From Gryganskiella cystojenkinii (lineage: Eukaryota; Mortierellomycota; Mortierellomycetes; Mortierellales; Mortierellaceae): a DNA stretch of 57,252 bases. Under the pieces are notes generated by a model. That model was given only the letters and a program-made list of their open reading frames with translations. It ran no database searches and was not told the origin of the DNA. Within the stretch, counting starts at the first letter, position 1. Each line of letters begins with the position of its first letter. Shown in pieces: positions 1-11,003 of this stretch. The stretch lies in the NCBI GenBank assembly GCA_015852425.1, contig JAAAIG010000148.1:1-57252 (forward strand), in the 5' to 3' direction. The translations under genes and the position numbers were made by a program.

Positions 1-20
1 TTTTCTTTTGTTGCCACTGT

Positions 21-42
21 TTTTTTTTTTTTTTTTTTTTTT
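21..42. repeat. Poly-T tract upstream of POL5
   Basis: A run of about 22 T lies roughly 150 bp before the POL5 start. It may be a nucleosome-excluding promoter element or simply a homopolymer. Confidence 0.7.
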
Positions 43-191
43 CTCAAGGAAACGGTGCCTTTGCTTTGGATACGGTAGGATACTTCTACTCTTCATTCCA
101 TCTCCATTCCTCCCCTCCTCTCTCCCTCCATCCTTCCTCCTTCTCCTCCATTCATAATACACATTACACACACACACACATACACACACCG

Positions 192-3100
192 ATGAGTCAA
201 CCACACTTGCCTCTCTTTGGCATCCTGGCATCGCTCGATGCCGCCGAGCGCAATGCCGCTGCTCTTACCCTCATAAAGTCCCTCGCTGTCCTCCAAAATT
301 CTCACAAGTGCGAACTCGACCCCGAAGCAGAGGAAATCACAGAGGAGCGTCTGGATCAATTGTGCCACCCTGAAGTCGTCTATGCCCTCAAGCGTCTCAT
401 TCGTGGTCTTCCCTCGGACCGTGAGGCCGCTCGTCAAGGCTTCTCCCTGGCATTGACCGAGGTATGGCGATTTAGCATGCGCATAACAGCTCTATGGAAT
501 ATGTCGAACTCTTAACCTAGACCATGTTCACTAACAGGTCCGTTCTCTAACCTTTTTTTCCTCTACAGCTGTTGATTGGATTGAACTTCTTGACTGCCAA
601 GATCGTCCTCGAGTTGTTGTTCAGGTTCACAGAGATCAAGGCCTTCATGAAGGGCAAGGTAACGGTCGAGAAACAATCCTGCGGTGGAAATGACATGCTA
701 TGTAAACGACCTTCATTAACGCAGATCCATAACTCTTTGCCAATTGCATATTACTCTCTACTGGAACGACAACCCACAGGAGGAGCGCAACCACATGTTC
801 GGTCGCATTTTTGGTTACATGAGCATTGTCCAGTCTGGCATGCTTACCCGCTCTCACACATCTGCAGAGGATATTCAACTCATCGTCGATGATCTCGTCG
901 AGTACTCACAGGAGAAGTCATATCTGTCTGAATGCTGTCACCAAGTCATCGTCACCATGCTCCCCCATGTAAGCTTGAATGGCCATGCCTACTACAATTC
1001 AATCATGAGATCCTTGTCTACCATAGCAGTCATCTAACCGACCATCATCCTGCATCTAGATCGTCAACCACCCTAAATCCATTAAATATATCGTCGACAC
1101 TCTCTTCGTGGATGGCGTCAACACCCCAGATCAACTTAGCGTTGCTATGGCCTTGAAGCCTCACTTGGATCAGGTCAACAAGCAATTGTCCGCGGATGAG
1201 CAGATCAACTGGACAAAAGCACTCGGAAAGTCATGGAAGAGCCCCGTCCTCCTTCACTCCTCCAACCTCAAGTTCCTCGCTCTTTTGCTTAAGGAGACCT
1301 CAACCGAGGAGGGAACGCAGGCTTCCTCCAGCTGGAGACAGAACTTGCACCCCGTCTGGGATCGTGTCCTTGCCGCTTATTTCAATCCCTCTTCAGCATC
1401 TTCTTCGGCACCCATTGCTCCCTTCCACGACTTTTGGAATGTGGTTATTGACAGTGAGTGACCACGACTTGACCATCGCATTACACCTTCTACATTACAA
1501 GATACTTCCAAATGTTAACAGTTATTCATTTTTCGTGTGTTTTCAATAGCATCTCTTTTCGATTCAAGTTCTTCTCACGAGCGCAAGTTCTGGGGATTCC
1601 AGATCTTTGAAAAGGTTCTGCCCGTTCTTGGAGAAGATCAGATCCCTCTCGTTTTCACTACCAACTTTATGCGCTGCTTCGTCAATAACCTGTCAAGCGA
1701 GGATCGTTTCCTGAACAAGGCCGCAAAGCACACCATGGCGGCCATGCATGCCAAGGCCGATACCAACGAGGCTGTTCGTCTGACTCTGATCACGCAGCTC
1801 TTGGATAAGAATCCTAACTTTGACAAGATGTCGCGCTCAAAGACCGTCGAGACCCTTTTGGGTGGTTTGGACGTCTCGCATATTCACCACTACCTTCAGT
1901 ACCTTACCAAGGCCTTCTTGCAACACGATGGAGCCGATTCGAGCAGCATGGAGCGTGGCAAGCGTATCGACATTGCTAGACAGTGGACTGTCGATCAGAT
2001 GTTTTCGCTCTTCCGCAACTCTAAGGTCCCCCGTGAGGAGGGTTGGATCAAGTCGATTCTCGAATTCCTTCTTGTCAATGCTTTCTTTAACATCAAGAAG
2101 GTCGATGCCAAGAGCAAGTACGTCGAGGCCCATGTCCTGCCTGCCCCCGTCCTCTCTGCCGCTACCCGCGAGCACTGCAAAACCCGTTTCTACAGCATGA
2201 TGGCCGAATTGTCGACTATGGCTCCCTTGGCCGCCAAGAAGGAGGCGGACGAGACCGAGACTGTCAATTTTAGCCGCAAGCTCAACGGAACCATGCTCGA
2301 TGGAACCTTCTGGTGCTCTTATGCCCTTCAGATGATGGTTGACTTGGAAAAGAACAAGAACTTTGAGGCTTTGACGGTTCTTGGTGACGACGCTGCCAAG
2401 GCCAAGAAGGCTGCTTTGACCCTTGTCGGAAAGATTCAGGAAAAGTCCAAGAAGGCCTCCAAGGAACTCCGTGCCCAGTACAAGGCCTTTGAGCTTCTCT
2501 TTGTTCAGATGATCTTGCAGTTGAACGTTGAGGCCGAGGATTCGACCAACATTTTGGGAGAGTTGCACGATTGTTATGACAAGGTATTTGCCGCCGGTTC
2601 CAAGAAGGCCAACGGTAAGAAGGCTGCCAGCAAGGACGAGGATGAGGAGGAAGAGGAACTCCAGCCCGTCGAGGTTATCATCGATATCTTGCTCAGTTTC
2701 TTGATCAAGCCCTCTGCTCTCCTTCGTCACGTCTCTGAGCAAGTTTTTGTCATCTTCTGCGACAAAATGACCAAGACTGGACTCGAGCTCATGCTTTCCA
2801 CTCTTCAGACCAAGGACAACAAGGACGATATGTTTGGAGAGGAGCAGGATGAGGAAGACGAGGACGCCGAGGCCGATGCCCATAACCAGTCGGACTCTGA
2901 TGACTCGGACTCTGATGAGGGCGATTCTTCTGATGTGGAGATGGATGACGCCGAGGACGATGAGGAAGAGGAAGTTGATGACGAGCTCAGAAGAAAGATT
3001 GCCGAAGCCCTGAAGGTCAAGGATCCCAAGGAGGACAACGGCGAGTCCTCAGAGGAGGAGCTGTTGGACGACGATCAGATGACCATGTTTGACGAGAAGT

Positions 3101-4359
3101 TGGAGGAAATCTTTAGACAAAAGAAGTTGGCCAAGTCTCAGCAGAAGGATGCCAAGCAGACCTTGATCCACTTCAAGAACAAGGTTCTCGATCTCTTGGA
3201 GTTGTACATCAAGAAGCAACCGAGCAACGAGCTCGTTCTCGAAATGATCGTACCACTTTTGTCCCTTGTCCTCATACCCTCGGCCAGCAACAAGCCCGTC
3301 CACGACAAGGTCTCTTCGCTCCTCCGTACCAAGTTGGCCAAGATCAAGGATTATCCCCGTGAGTGCGATGATGAGCACGTATTTGAGATTTTGAGCCAGG
3401 TTCACGAGCTCGCCAAGAAGTCGCCCGATGCCAAGTTCTCAGGTCTCTGTGGTGATCTCTCCCTTCTCCTGGTCAAGGTCTTGATCGGTGGTCAGGATGA
3501 GAAGACAGCTGTTGGTGAGACCAAGGCCGAGGCCGCTCCTGTAAAGAAAACTCGCGGCAAAGCCGCCACTAAGGGCGCCATTGACCCAACCGAAGCTGCC
3601 TTGAAGGCCAAGCAGGACAGAATCATTGAGCTCTACACCGCTGGATTGAAGGAGTTCATGACCCGCAAGAACTCGAATCTTTCGCCCAAGATGTTTTTGG
3701 AGTTTATTGATAGATTCCCTCATCTCGCCTGGCACCTGTCTAGCACTTTGCTCGAGTATACTTCACCCAAGACCACCGTCAAGTCTTTCCGTCAGGCCAT
3801 GGCCTTCAACATGCTTTCGGCTTTGGTCAAGCGTTTGGCAAATAAGAACACGCCAGAGTTCGAGCCCTTGTTCTTGGAGACCTTGCCCTTGATTCGCAAC
3901 TCTTTAATCGAGACCTTTGAAGGTGCATTTGCCGCTGAGGCCGAGACTGGATCAGACATCGCCGCTGCTGGTGCGACTAAGGGATTGAATGTTGCCCGTC
4001 TTCGTGAGATCCTCAAATTTGCGATCCTTTCCGCAAGAATGGCCAAGCGCAGCAGCCAGGACGATACCGAAAAGATGAACCAGATTTGGGAAACCTCCAA
4101 GCTTGCACCCTTGTTGAAGCAATTGAGCGAGGACGTCCGGTTTAACAGTGGTGCGCTCCGTAGTCTGATCCAGCAGATGTTGGCCTTGATCGGAAGTGAT
4201 ATCAAGCTGCCCACAGGCTCGACCAAGAAGCAAGAAAAGATGGAGAAGCGTAAGCGCGAGATGGAGGCTGCTGCCAACGGCACCAATGGATCAAAAAAGA
4301 AGACCCACCGGTCCAAGAAGCGCAAGGTCGCGTCGAAGGAGGAGTCGACAGACGCATAA
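192..4359 (+). CDS. POL5: Pol5 / MYBBP1A-like nucleolar protein (DNA polymerase phi family)
   Basis: Five exons: 192-461, 569-658, 780-968, 1060-1453, 1550-4359; 1250 aa. Phases agree at every junction. The exon 3 acceptor was placed at 780 because it gives the family-like EERNHMFGRIFG, while the nearer AG at 723-724 gives the wrong frame. The N-terminal half is helical and repeat-like, with GFSLALTE around residue 85. A long Asp/Glu/Ser-rich acidic tract lies near residues 742-795 and a Lys/Arg-rich tail closes the protein, matching Pol5/MYBBP1A architecture. Despite the family name, known members are not real polymerases: they bind rDNA chromatin and assist rRNA synthesis and 60S assembly in the nucleolus. 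The start is the first ATG after a CA-rich leader. The gene converges on the coiled-coil gene. Family assignment is confident; exact splice sites less so. Confidence 0.9.
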
Positions 4360-4668
4360 TCACCTTGCTGTACTGTTCTTTTCTCCCTTTCCCCCCCTAT
4401 TGTCAATACCAATCATCGACAATTGTATTTCTTTCCTCTCATTTGGAATTTTTTTCTTTACTCTTTCTTTCACCAAACCACCTATCCACCTCTTACCCAT
4501 CTGCATTTTGTTTCTTTTCTTCTTTTTTTTTAATTATCATTTTTTTTCAGCATCATTTCATCTCCACCCTTTCACTGTTGGTCAATCCTTTCGGTTCATG
4601 TAGAAAAAAACAATAAAATATCATATTGAGCTTCCTTTTTTTTCTCTGTTTCGAAATGTCCACTGAAA
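4360..4668. other. Convergent 3' region between POL5 and the coiled-coil gene
   Basis: This 309-bp pyrimidine-rich gap holds both 3' ends. AATAAA at 4612-4617 is a candidate poly(A) signal for POL5. The two 3' UTRs probably abut or overlap. No further gene is seen. Confidence 0.6.
4612..4617 (+). terminator. Candidate POL5 polyadenylation signal
   Basis: AATAAA about 250 bp after the POL5 stop, followed by a T-rich stretch. Confidence 0.4.
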
Positions 4669-7600
4669 TTAATGTTCTACAGGAACAGACACCGACACGG
4701 TCTCGACGATCTCCTCAACCACATCGTCATGCTCCTCGACCTGGACCTTCACTTGCTCCTTTGTGGTAAAAAGCTCCTCGGCCGTGACTTCGTTGGTTTT
4801 AACCACTTGCTCAACATGGGATGCGCTCAATTTGGTCTCCAACTCAAGAACGTGAGCAGTCATAGCAGCGTACTCCTGCTTCATCTCCTCCATCTCGGTC
4901 AACTTTTCATGCGCAGCCTTCTTGGCCTCGATGGTCTCCTTCAACTCCAAAGAAAGAACTTCACGCTCTGAGACTAGGGATGTCTTGTGCTGCTCCAGCT
5001 GCGCAATGGTCTCCTTGTGCTGCGAGATTTCGACCGTCAATTGCTCCTTCTCCTTGGACAACATCTCGTATTCCGAAACTTTGGCCTCCGAGATTTCGGT
5101 CTTTTCTTGGGTGAGTCTTGCCTGCATCGCTTCGCAGGTCTCGTGTCTCGTAGAGAGGTCGGTCAACTTGACGTTCAGGGTCTCCTTCTCGACCACCAGG
5201 GATTCTTCGCGCTCGATGGTTGCGGCCAGGGACTTTTCCATATCTGCGAGACGGAGCAGGAGACGTTCACTCTGGGCCTGAGCCATATCCGAGAACTCGG
5301 ACGTGCGTGCCTGCAACTCTGCGACTTGGGCTTTGGTCTCGGCCTGTTGCTCGGTCATGGTCGTGATCTGGCTATTCGACTCCTTGAGTTCCTGCATCAG
5401 ATGATCCATCTCTGCTTGACGGGCACTGAGTTGCTGAGCGTGAAGAGCCTGTGCCTCCCGGAGTTGTTCCGTCAGCACCTGGGCCTCGCCTCGCACCGAC
5501 CTGAGCTCTTCTTGGACTTTTTGAAGCTCCAAGGTCTTGACCGCGAGCTCGACGCGTCCAGTGCCGTTCTGGTGTGACAGCTCTGCAGACATGGCAGCGA
5601 CTTGCTCTTCATGCTTGGCAGAAAGCACCTGGTAGTTCTCCAGAGTCTTGGACAATTCGGCCTGAACGATGTCCAGTTGCTGTTGAAGCTGAGCTTTAAC
5701 GGAAGACTCCTTCTCGGTGGCTTGCGCGACCTCTTGAACAGACTGGGTTCGAAGGAGGTCCATTTCCTCCATCAGCGAATGTTTCTCGCCCTCGTATGCC
5801 TGCCCCAGACTTCTAGCGGTTTCCTCGGCCTGACCGACTCGAGTCGCGTACTGTTCAACCTCCAACTTGGCACTTTCGAGCTCCCCCTCGAGCTCAGCCA
5901 TCTCGGCCTCCAAGAGTTCAATCCGCGCTTCCTTTTTGGCGAGGAGGGCTTGACCCTCGTGAAGTTGGAACTGTACCTGGGCCAACAATCGAGTCCGTTC
6001 CTCCTCTCGTTCCCGAAGTGAATCGTCTTGCTCTCTTTGAGTCTCAGATTGGGATCGAAGTTGTCGAAGTTGAAGCTGCAAATCATTGTTCTGGACCACG
6101 AGATGGTCACGGTGATGCTCTAATTCTTGTATGCGAGTCTCCATCTCGACCAACTCGGAACTGCGATCCTCCTCGATACCTTTCGCAACACAAACATGGC
6201 CTGCCATAGCAGCGACAGCGGCCGCGGCAGAGGCTGCTACCACAGCCTCCTTGACCGCAACCTCATGTTCTCGTTGAGCTCTCTTCAGCTGCAAAAGGAC
6301 ATCCTTAGTGGTCTCTTTCTCGGTTGAGATTTGACTCACTAGCAAGGTGTTGGTGTAGTTTAGGGATTGGATCTTTTCATCAAACCGTTGTGCTCGAGAC
6401 TCTGTCTTCTTGGCAGCTTTAACTACTTGAGCATCGGCCTCGATTTGCTTCTCGAGTTCTTGGATCTTGCGTTGAAAATGACTCTGACGAGTCTCCGAGG
6501 CGATCAAGGCCAGTTCTTTGGCCTTCACCATGGCCTGAAGGGCGGCCCATTCCTGTGCACTCGGTCCAGCGGGCTTCTCCATCACTTCGGCAACCTTGAC
6601 TTCTTCTTTAAGAGGCCCCGGCGGTGAAACGACTTTGATGGACGTCTTGCGCTGAGGTTTCTCACGAGCAAGAGCAGCGGCCTCTGCCACGGCTGCGGCG
6701 GCAGCTGCTTGAGAGAGCTGTTTGGCAAGGCGATACTCTCGCGAGGGGCTCTTGACGGTTTGGAAATCATCTTGCTCATTCGAATGCAAAGGGGGAATGC
6801 CAGTAGAAACGTTTAGGCTGTTGGACAAAGGCTGGTTTCGATGTTGCATCGCAGGCGTGTGCATGGCTGCCATGGTGAGAGGCTCACGGTCTTCAGCGAT
6901 TTCTCGAGGGGATGCGTTGACTTTTTGAAGAGCAACCTTGGTAGACGTCGTTGTGACTAAAATGGGAGTTTCAGAGACGGCCGCTGTCTTTTTCGAGGCC
7001 TTCTTCTCTTTCTTCGAGACAGGTTTGAACTCCTCAATCTTGAGCTCGGTCTTAGGGGTGGTATGGGCTGAATCGAAATTGACCGATTTTTCAGACTTTG
7101 CAGACGAGGGAGAAGGCAAGGATTCCTGCCGTAGACGAGAGCTTGTGGTGACCACAGCAGAGACCGAAGTGCTCACGGTCAAAGCAGCGATCTCGTCAGA
7201 AGAAATACTGACGCTGTTTCTCTTGCTGCCAGACTTCTTGGACTCTTTCTTAGTGTTGCGAGTAGCGTCCGCAGAGATATTGTTGCCGTTGAGTGGATCG
7301 AATGGATTCGACACAGATATACGCTCGTCCACATCCTTGGGAGCATCAGAGTCGTCCTTCTCAGAGGATCCATCCCCCTTTTTGGGGCGCAAGACTACAA
7401 TTCTGTGATGGCAACGGTAAGAATCCAAAAAAGTTGGAAGAACAATAAAGAGGTGGTTAGGGTCAACTGTTTCGTCAAAGCATAGAACACTGCTACTCCT
7501 CAGTAACCGTTTCTGGGTTTGTGTGGAAAGTTGTTTGGCTCTATTGATAGCTTACTTTTTCTTGGCTTGCTTGTTGCTACCTCTCTTGGAGAGTTTCTCC

Positions 7601-7755
7601 TCCTCGAGTCGTAAGAGCTCCTCCTGTGCTTGCTCGGCTTGGAGAACTCGCTGAGCCTGGTTCTGGGGCTCGATCACGTTAGCATAGACATAGTAAGCTC
7701 CTGCTCCTGCACCAGCAGCGACAAAAGTGGCAGTGGTCGGGTTGAGAAACTCCAT
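4669..7755 (-). CDS. Membrane-anchored long coiled-coil protein (p180/kinectin-like layout)
   Basis: Two exons, complement(4669-7402, 7556-7755); 977 aa. Exon 1 starts at ATG 7755 and ends in phase 2 at a GTAAGC donor. Exon 2 starts after CATCACAG in matching phase, rebuilding a Lys codon (QAKKK|IVVLRPKKGDG). Exon 2 alone has no good ATG near its start, which supports the join. Residues about 10-28 form a small hydrophobic segment rich in Ala/Gly, followed by a Lys-rich stretch. Residues 68-350 are low-complexity Ser/Lys/Ala. From about 350 to 960 the protein is almost continuous Glu/Gln/Leu heptad-like coiled coil. An N-terminal anchor, basic linker and long rod resemble ER proteins such as p180/RRBP1 and kinectin in layout only; no homology can be shown from sequence reading. 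A tethering or scaffold role is inference. Confidence 0.72.
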
Positions 7756-8748
7756 GGTGACTTTTTTTGTTTTGTTTTTTGTTTTGACGAGAAGCGTTAA
7801 CGGCGTTTACGTGTTTTAGTGTACGCTGAAGATGCTTTTTTATCGAGGCTGGCATTGGAGGGGCAAATTAACAAAAAACTATCAGTAATCTTGGTTGGTC
7901 ATCCGTTGGCTCCATCGTCTGTTGTCGTGAATAGCGGCGACTCTTCTATTGACTTCTGTACCTTGATTGGAAAGTCAAGTGCCGGTGAATCGCAGACTTA
8001 TGAATATGGGACTGGCAAGGAAAGATCGGGGACAGGTCAAAGAGGAAAGATTGGGCACAGGTCAAACAGGATAAGAGAGAACGAGAGAGAGATTAGCAAA
8101 AAGAACGAAAGAACGAAGAAAGAAAGTAAAGTGAAGGAATGAAAATAGGGTTGCAAAGTAAAGAATGAATGCCTGTAACAAACACAACAATCTTTCAATA
8201 CCATCCCTTGCCCCCGTCCCCTGGTTGTGTCCAGGCTCGGTCAACAAGAGCATGGGCCACCGAGAACATCTTTCTCCTTCTGCTGGCAACAGAAAAAGAA
8301 AAAAGGGGTGTTCCAGCGAATGATGAGACTCGACCTCAGCGATGGTGAAAAGAGGGGGGAAAGGACGTCGATGAACACCCATCTTAAGAATCCGTTCCCC
8401 CAGACGATTAGGAGTGAGAATTTACTTTTGCAGCAACTTGGTTTTTTTATCCCTCTCGCTGTGCCACCACCATGTGCCCCACACTGCAGACATCTTCCAG
8501 CTGATTTGTCCACTGTCCTCTTTCCCTCCTCAAATCCGTCCTACATTCTCAATGCCCCTGAAATCCCTGTTCTTTTTTGCTGGACTCCTTGACCTCCATT
8601 GACTTACTGTTTTGATCAACACATACAGCACACGACCTAGCACCATTCAGCGAGATATTTATTGACTTCCGTTCTGTTGCAATATGATGTTCGGAGAGAA
8701 GGATACGGTGACTATTGGCATTCTGCTCGAAGCGTCTCAACCTTCGCA
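7756..8748. other. Intergenic region, no gene recognised
   Basis: About 990 bp between the start of the coiled-coil gene and the 3' end of the decayed minus-strand gene. Open frames here are short and low in coding character. It contains a two-copy 25-bp tandem repeat (8018-8067) followed by a GA-rich tract. The left part is probably the coiled-coil gene promoter. Confidence 0.5.
8018..8067. repeat. Imperfect 2 x 25-bp tandem repeat
   Basis: Units 8018-8042 and 8043-8067 both read aggaaaga..ggg.acaggtcaaa and differ at only a few bases. This is a simple local duplication. Confidence 0.7.
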
Positions 8749-10843
8749 TCATCCCAACCGAGCAACTCGATTAGCTGTCTCGTCGCTGTACCTTTGCTGT
8801 TGAATCTTCTCAGTCTCACCAGGAGCTGGAGGCGTCAGCAACTGGTCTGCAATCGCCCTGACTTTTGGACTTTTGGATTGTTTTTTTGCCTCGGTGTCAA
8901 GAACATGCCACCATCGCTTGGCCATACGATCTGTCCGAAAAGGATACTGCTTCTGACTCTCCACCCTACTGCCCGCCAGAGTCGCAATATCCCCGGCTTT
9001 CTGTTCCGGCGCGGATGCGATAGCTGTCTCTGCTATCGATTTTGCGTACTCTTGATAAGCCTTGAACTGGGCACGTCGAAGTGCAAGGATCGTCCGTTGC
9101 TTCACGTCCACATCAAGGTCAGACCGGCCGACTCTGATGATTTCGGCATTAAAAGCCTCTCCTGGAGCGAAACCGTGCCCAGAGTCCTCGATAAAGTATT
9201 TTACTGCATATATAGAGACATCGTGCACTAAAGCGAATTTTACGCTTTATAAACATAGTTGACAACTGCCGCACTGGAAACTAGGCGCATGCATATCTAT
9301 ACATACCTATTTTCCGCGGTCGATTGGGAGAGGCGGAACTTTGTTCTTGGCCCCGTTCTGATCTAGATCGCTGGATTTGCTCTCTATCCGGTATCTTTCC
9401 ATGTTCATGTTGTCCTTGAGATTGTCCATAGCCTGCTTGCTCGAATGGTGTTAAGGGGATAACAACCGCCGACATGAGCATCTTTTCTTTCTTCTTCGCC
9501 GAAGCGGAAGAGATGATCGTTGTCTAGGTGTTAGTTCCATCCCGTGAATGAGGCCGCGATTGCACTGCACGAACTTGCTTATGCTTTTCAGTGTCTTCTT
9601 TGCGATATCTATTATCGGTAGAGGCTACACGACGCCCAGAGCGTAATACTCTGGCAGGTATGGCTTCTTCGCCGTAGAAATCTGGCTGCCCTTGGAATCA
9701 AAGTTCAACGCCGGCGGCTCTTCCGGTCAACAGCTCGGTGCTTCTGATGACGGTTGTTTGGCTGCAGAAAGGAGAGTACTCTGACGCGTTCGTCATTGAG
9801 AGCTTATCACATTTGATGCTGACGCCTTAGACCGACGACGAAGAGATATTCCAGGCTGGCGCCTCACCGGTATTGCTATTGATTCCGTTTCTGAGGTAGA
9901 GCCCATTTCTTCCAAGGGAATGACGACCGACTGCTCGCCTCCAATCTGGAGTTCCTGTTGTTCCATAGTCAAGGACCCCAGGGAGTTGATCCTCGGACTT
10001 CTCCTCAGGACATGCTGTCTTGAGGTGGTGAGATCGAGTATAGCTTTATCTCTTTCCGGCAATGTAAACTTCGCATTCTTTGCAGTTATCGAGCTCACTT
10101 TAGGCGATTCCTCCTTCGGCGATGGAGTTTCTCGTAACATAGATGATCTGAGATCCACGTTTGTTATGGCAGTCAAGGGTGATTTCGAGATTTGGTCACT
10201 CTGTGCCTGCCTGCTTGTGACCGAAGACCTTGTAACGCGTCTTGATCCGCGTGCCCCAACTGCGGTCGTTTCTGGCAATTGATATCTTGGTTCGGATCCT
10301 CGTTCTTTAGATAACGAACGATCAAGTGCTGCTGTTGGAACGGCGGGTGTGTTTGCACTACGTGTAACAGAGCCTCGTAGACTGCGTCCCTCAAATCTCG
10401 ATGATGCATTTCGAGTCTTTACTGGACCCGCGTTGAGTTCAAGTGGAGGACTTCGAGGCTCCGTATTTGATTCATCCCCGCTTATCCGATGAGGCTATCT
10501 CCGAGTATCCATTACGAGTTTGCAAGAGCAGCGCTGACAGTGTTGACGATAGCCGCTGGTTGCTCTCAATGTCATCTAGCATAGTCTTTCTCGTCGTTGT
10601 CTGAACTCAAGTTAGAAGAATCCGGGTCTGAAGTGCCAATCAAACGATACTCGGGCCGGTGTTGTCATCCGAATCCGACTCGGATGTATCCCAGTGTCGG
10701 AGTGTTTACACGACTTTGAGGCTGGTTTTTTTGTCCTGTGGGCTCTTCCCGTGTTGGCGGCCACTTACTGTCGCGTGGAGACGACCCTCCGGAGTGTCAT
10801 TGTTGACCTGCTGGGGATGTAATTGTCCAGTGTTGCTGTCCAT
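8749..10843 (-). pseudogene. Decayed gene of unknown function (several frameshifts and two nonsense codons)
   Basis: Reading down the minus strand from ATG 10843, coding-like text can be followed for about 2 kb, but only by changing frame about six times between 10730 and 9790, mostly at A, G or C runs. Two in-frame stops follow, TGA (9698-9700) and TAG (9524-9526), each one C-to-T change from a sense codon. The longest clean stretch is about 10490-9793 (Ser/Arg-rich, with RRSPRIN). The 3' part is intact: IPDREQIQRSRSERG, an intron with GTATGT donor at 9306-9204, then 9203-8749 reading VKYFIEDSGHGFAPGEAFNA to a final TGA. The early part has an acidic Ser/Asp patch. I do not recognise the family. 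Alternatives are a live gene with consensus errors at homopolymers, or one with extra introns hiding the stops. Confidence 0.6.
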
Positions 10844-11003
10844 GCAATGACCCCTATGCACACTCTTGGCAGTTTGATGGAAATGTATTGAATGTGTTAT
10901 TATTTTTTGGCCGTCTGTCACATTCTACTCCTTTTCCGATTCCATCCATTCATATCCTTCCTCCATTCTACCCGTCTGTCCTCCCTTTCTCTCCCTCTTC
11001 GGC

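Noticed and set aside
1837..2883. 348-aa minus-strand frame inside POL5
   Set aside because: It is an antisense shadow of the POL5 coding exon; no domain and no promoter context.
7819..8142. 107-aa plus-strand frame in the intergenic region after the coiled-coil gene
   Set aside because: The C-terminal half is low-complexity Arg/Lys/Glu arising from a GA-rich tandem repeat; there is no domain, no splice logic and it overlaps a promoter region.
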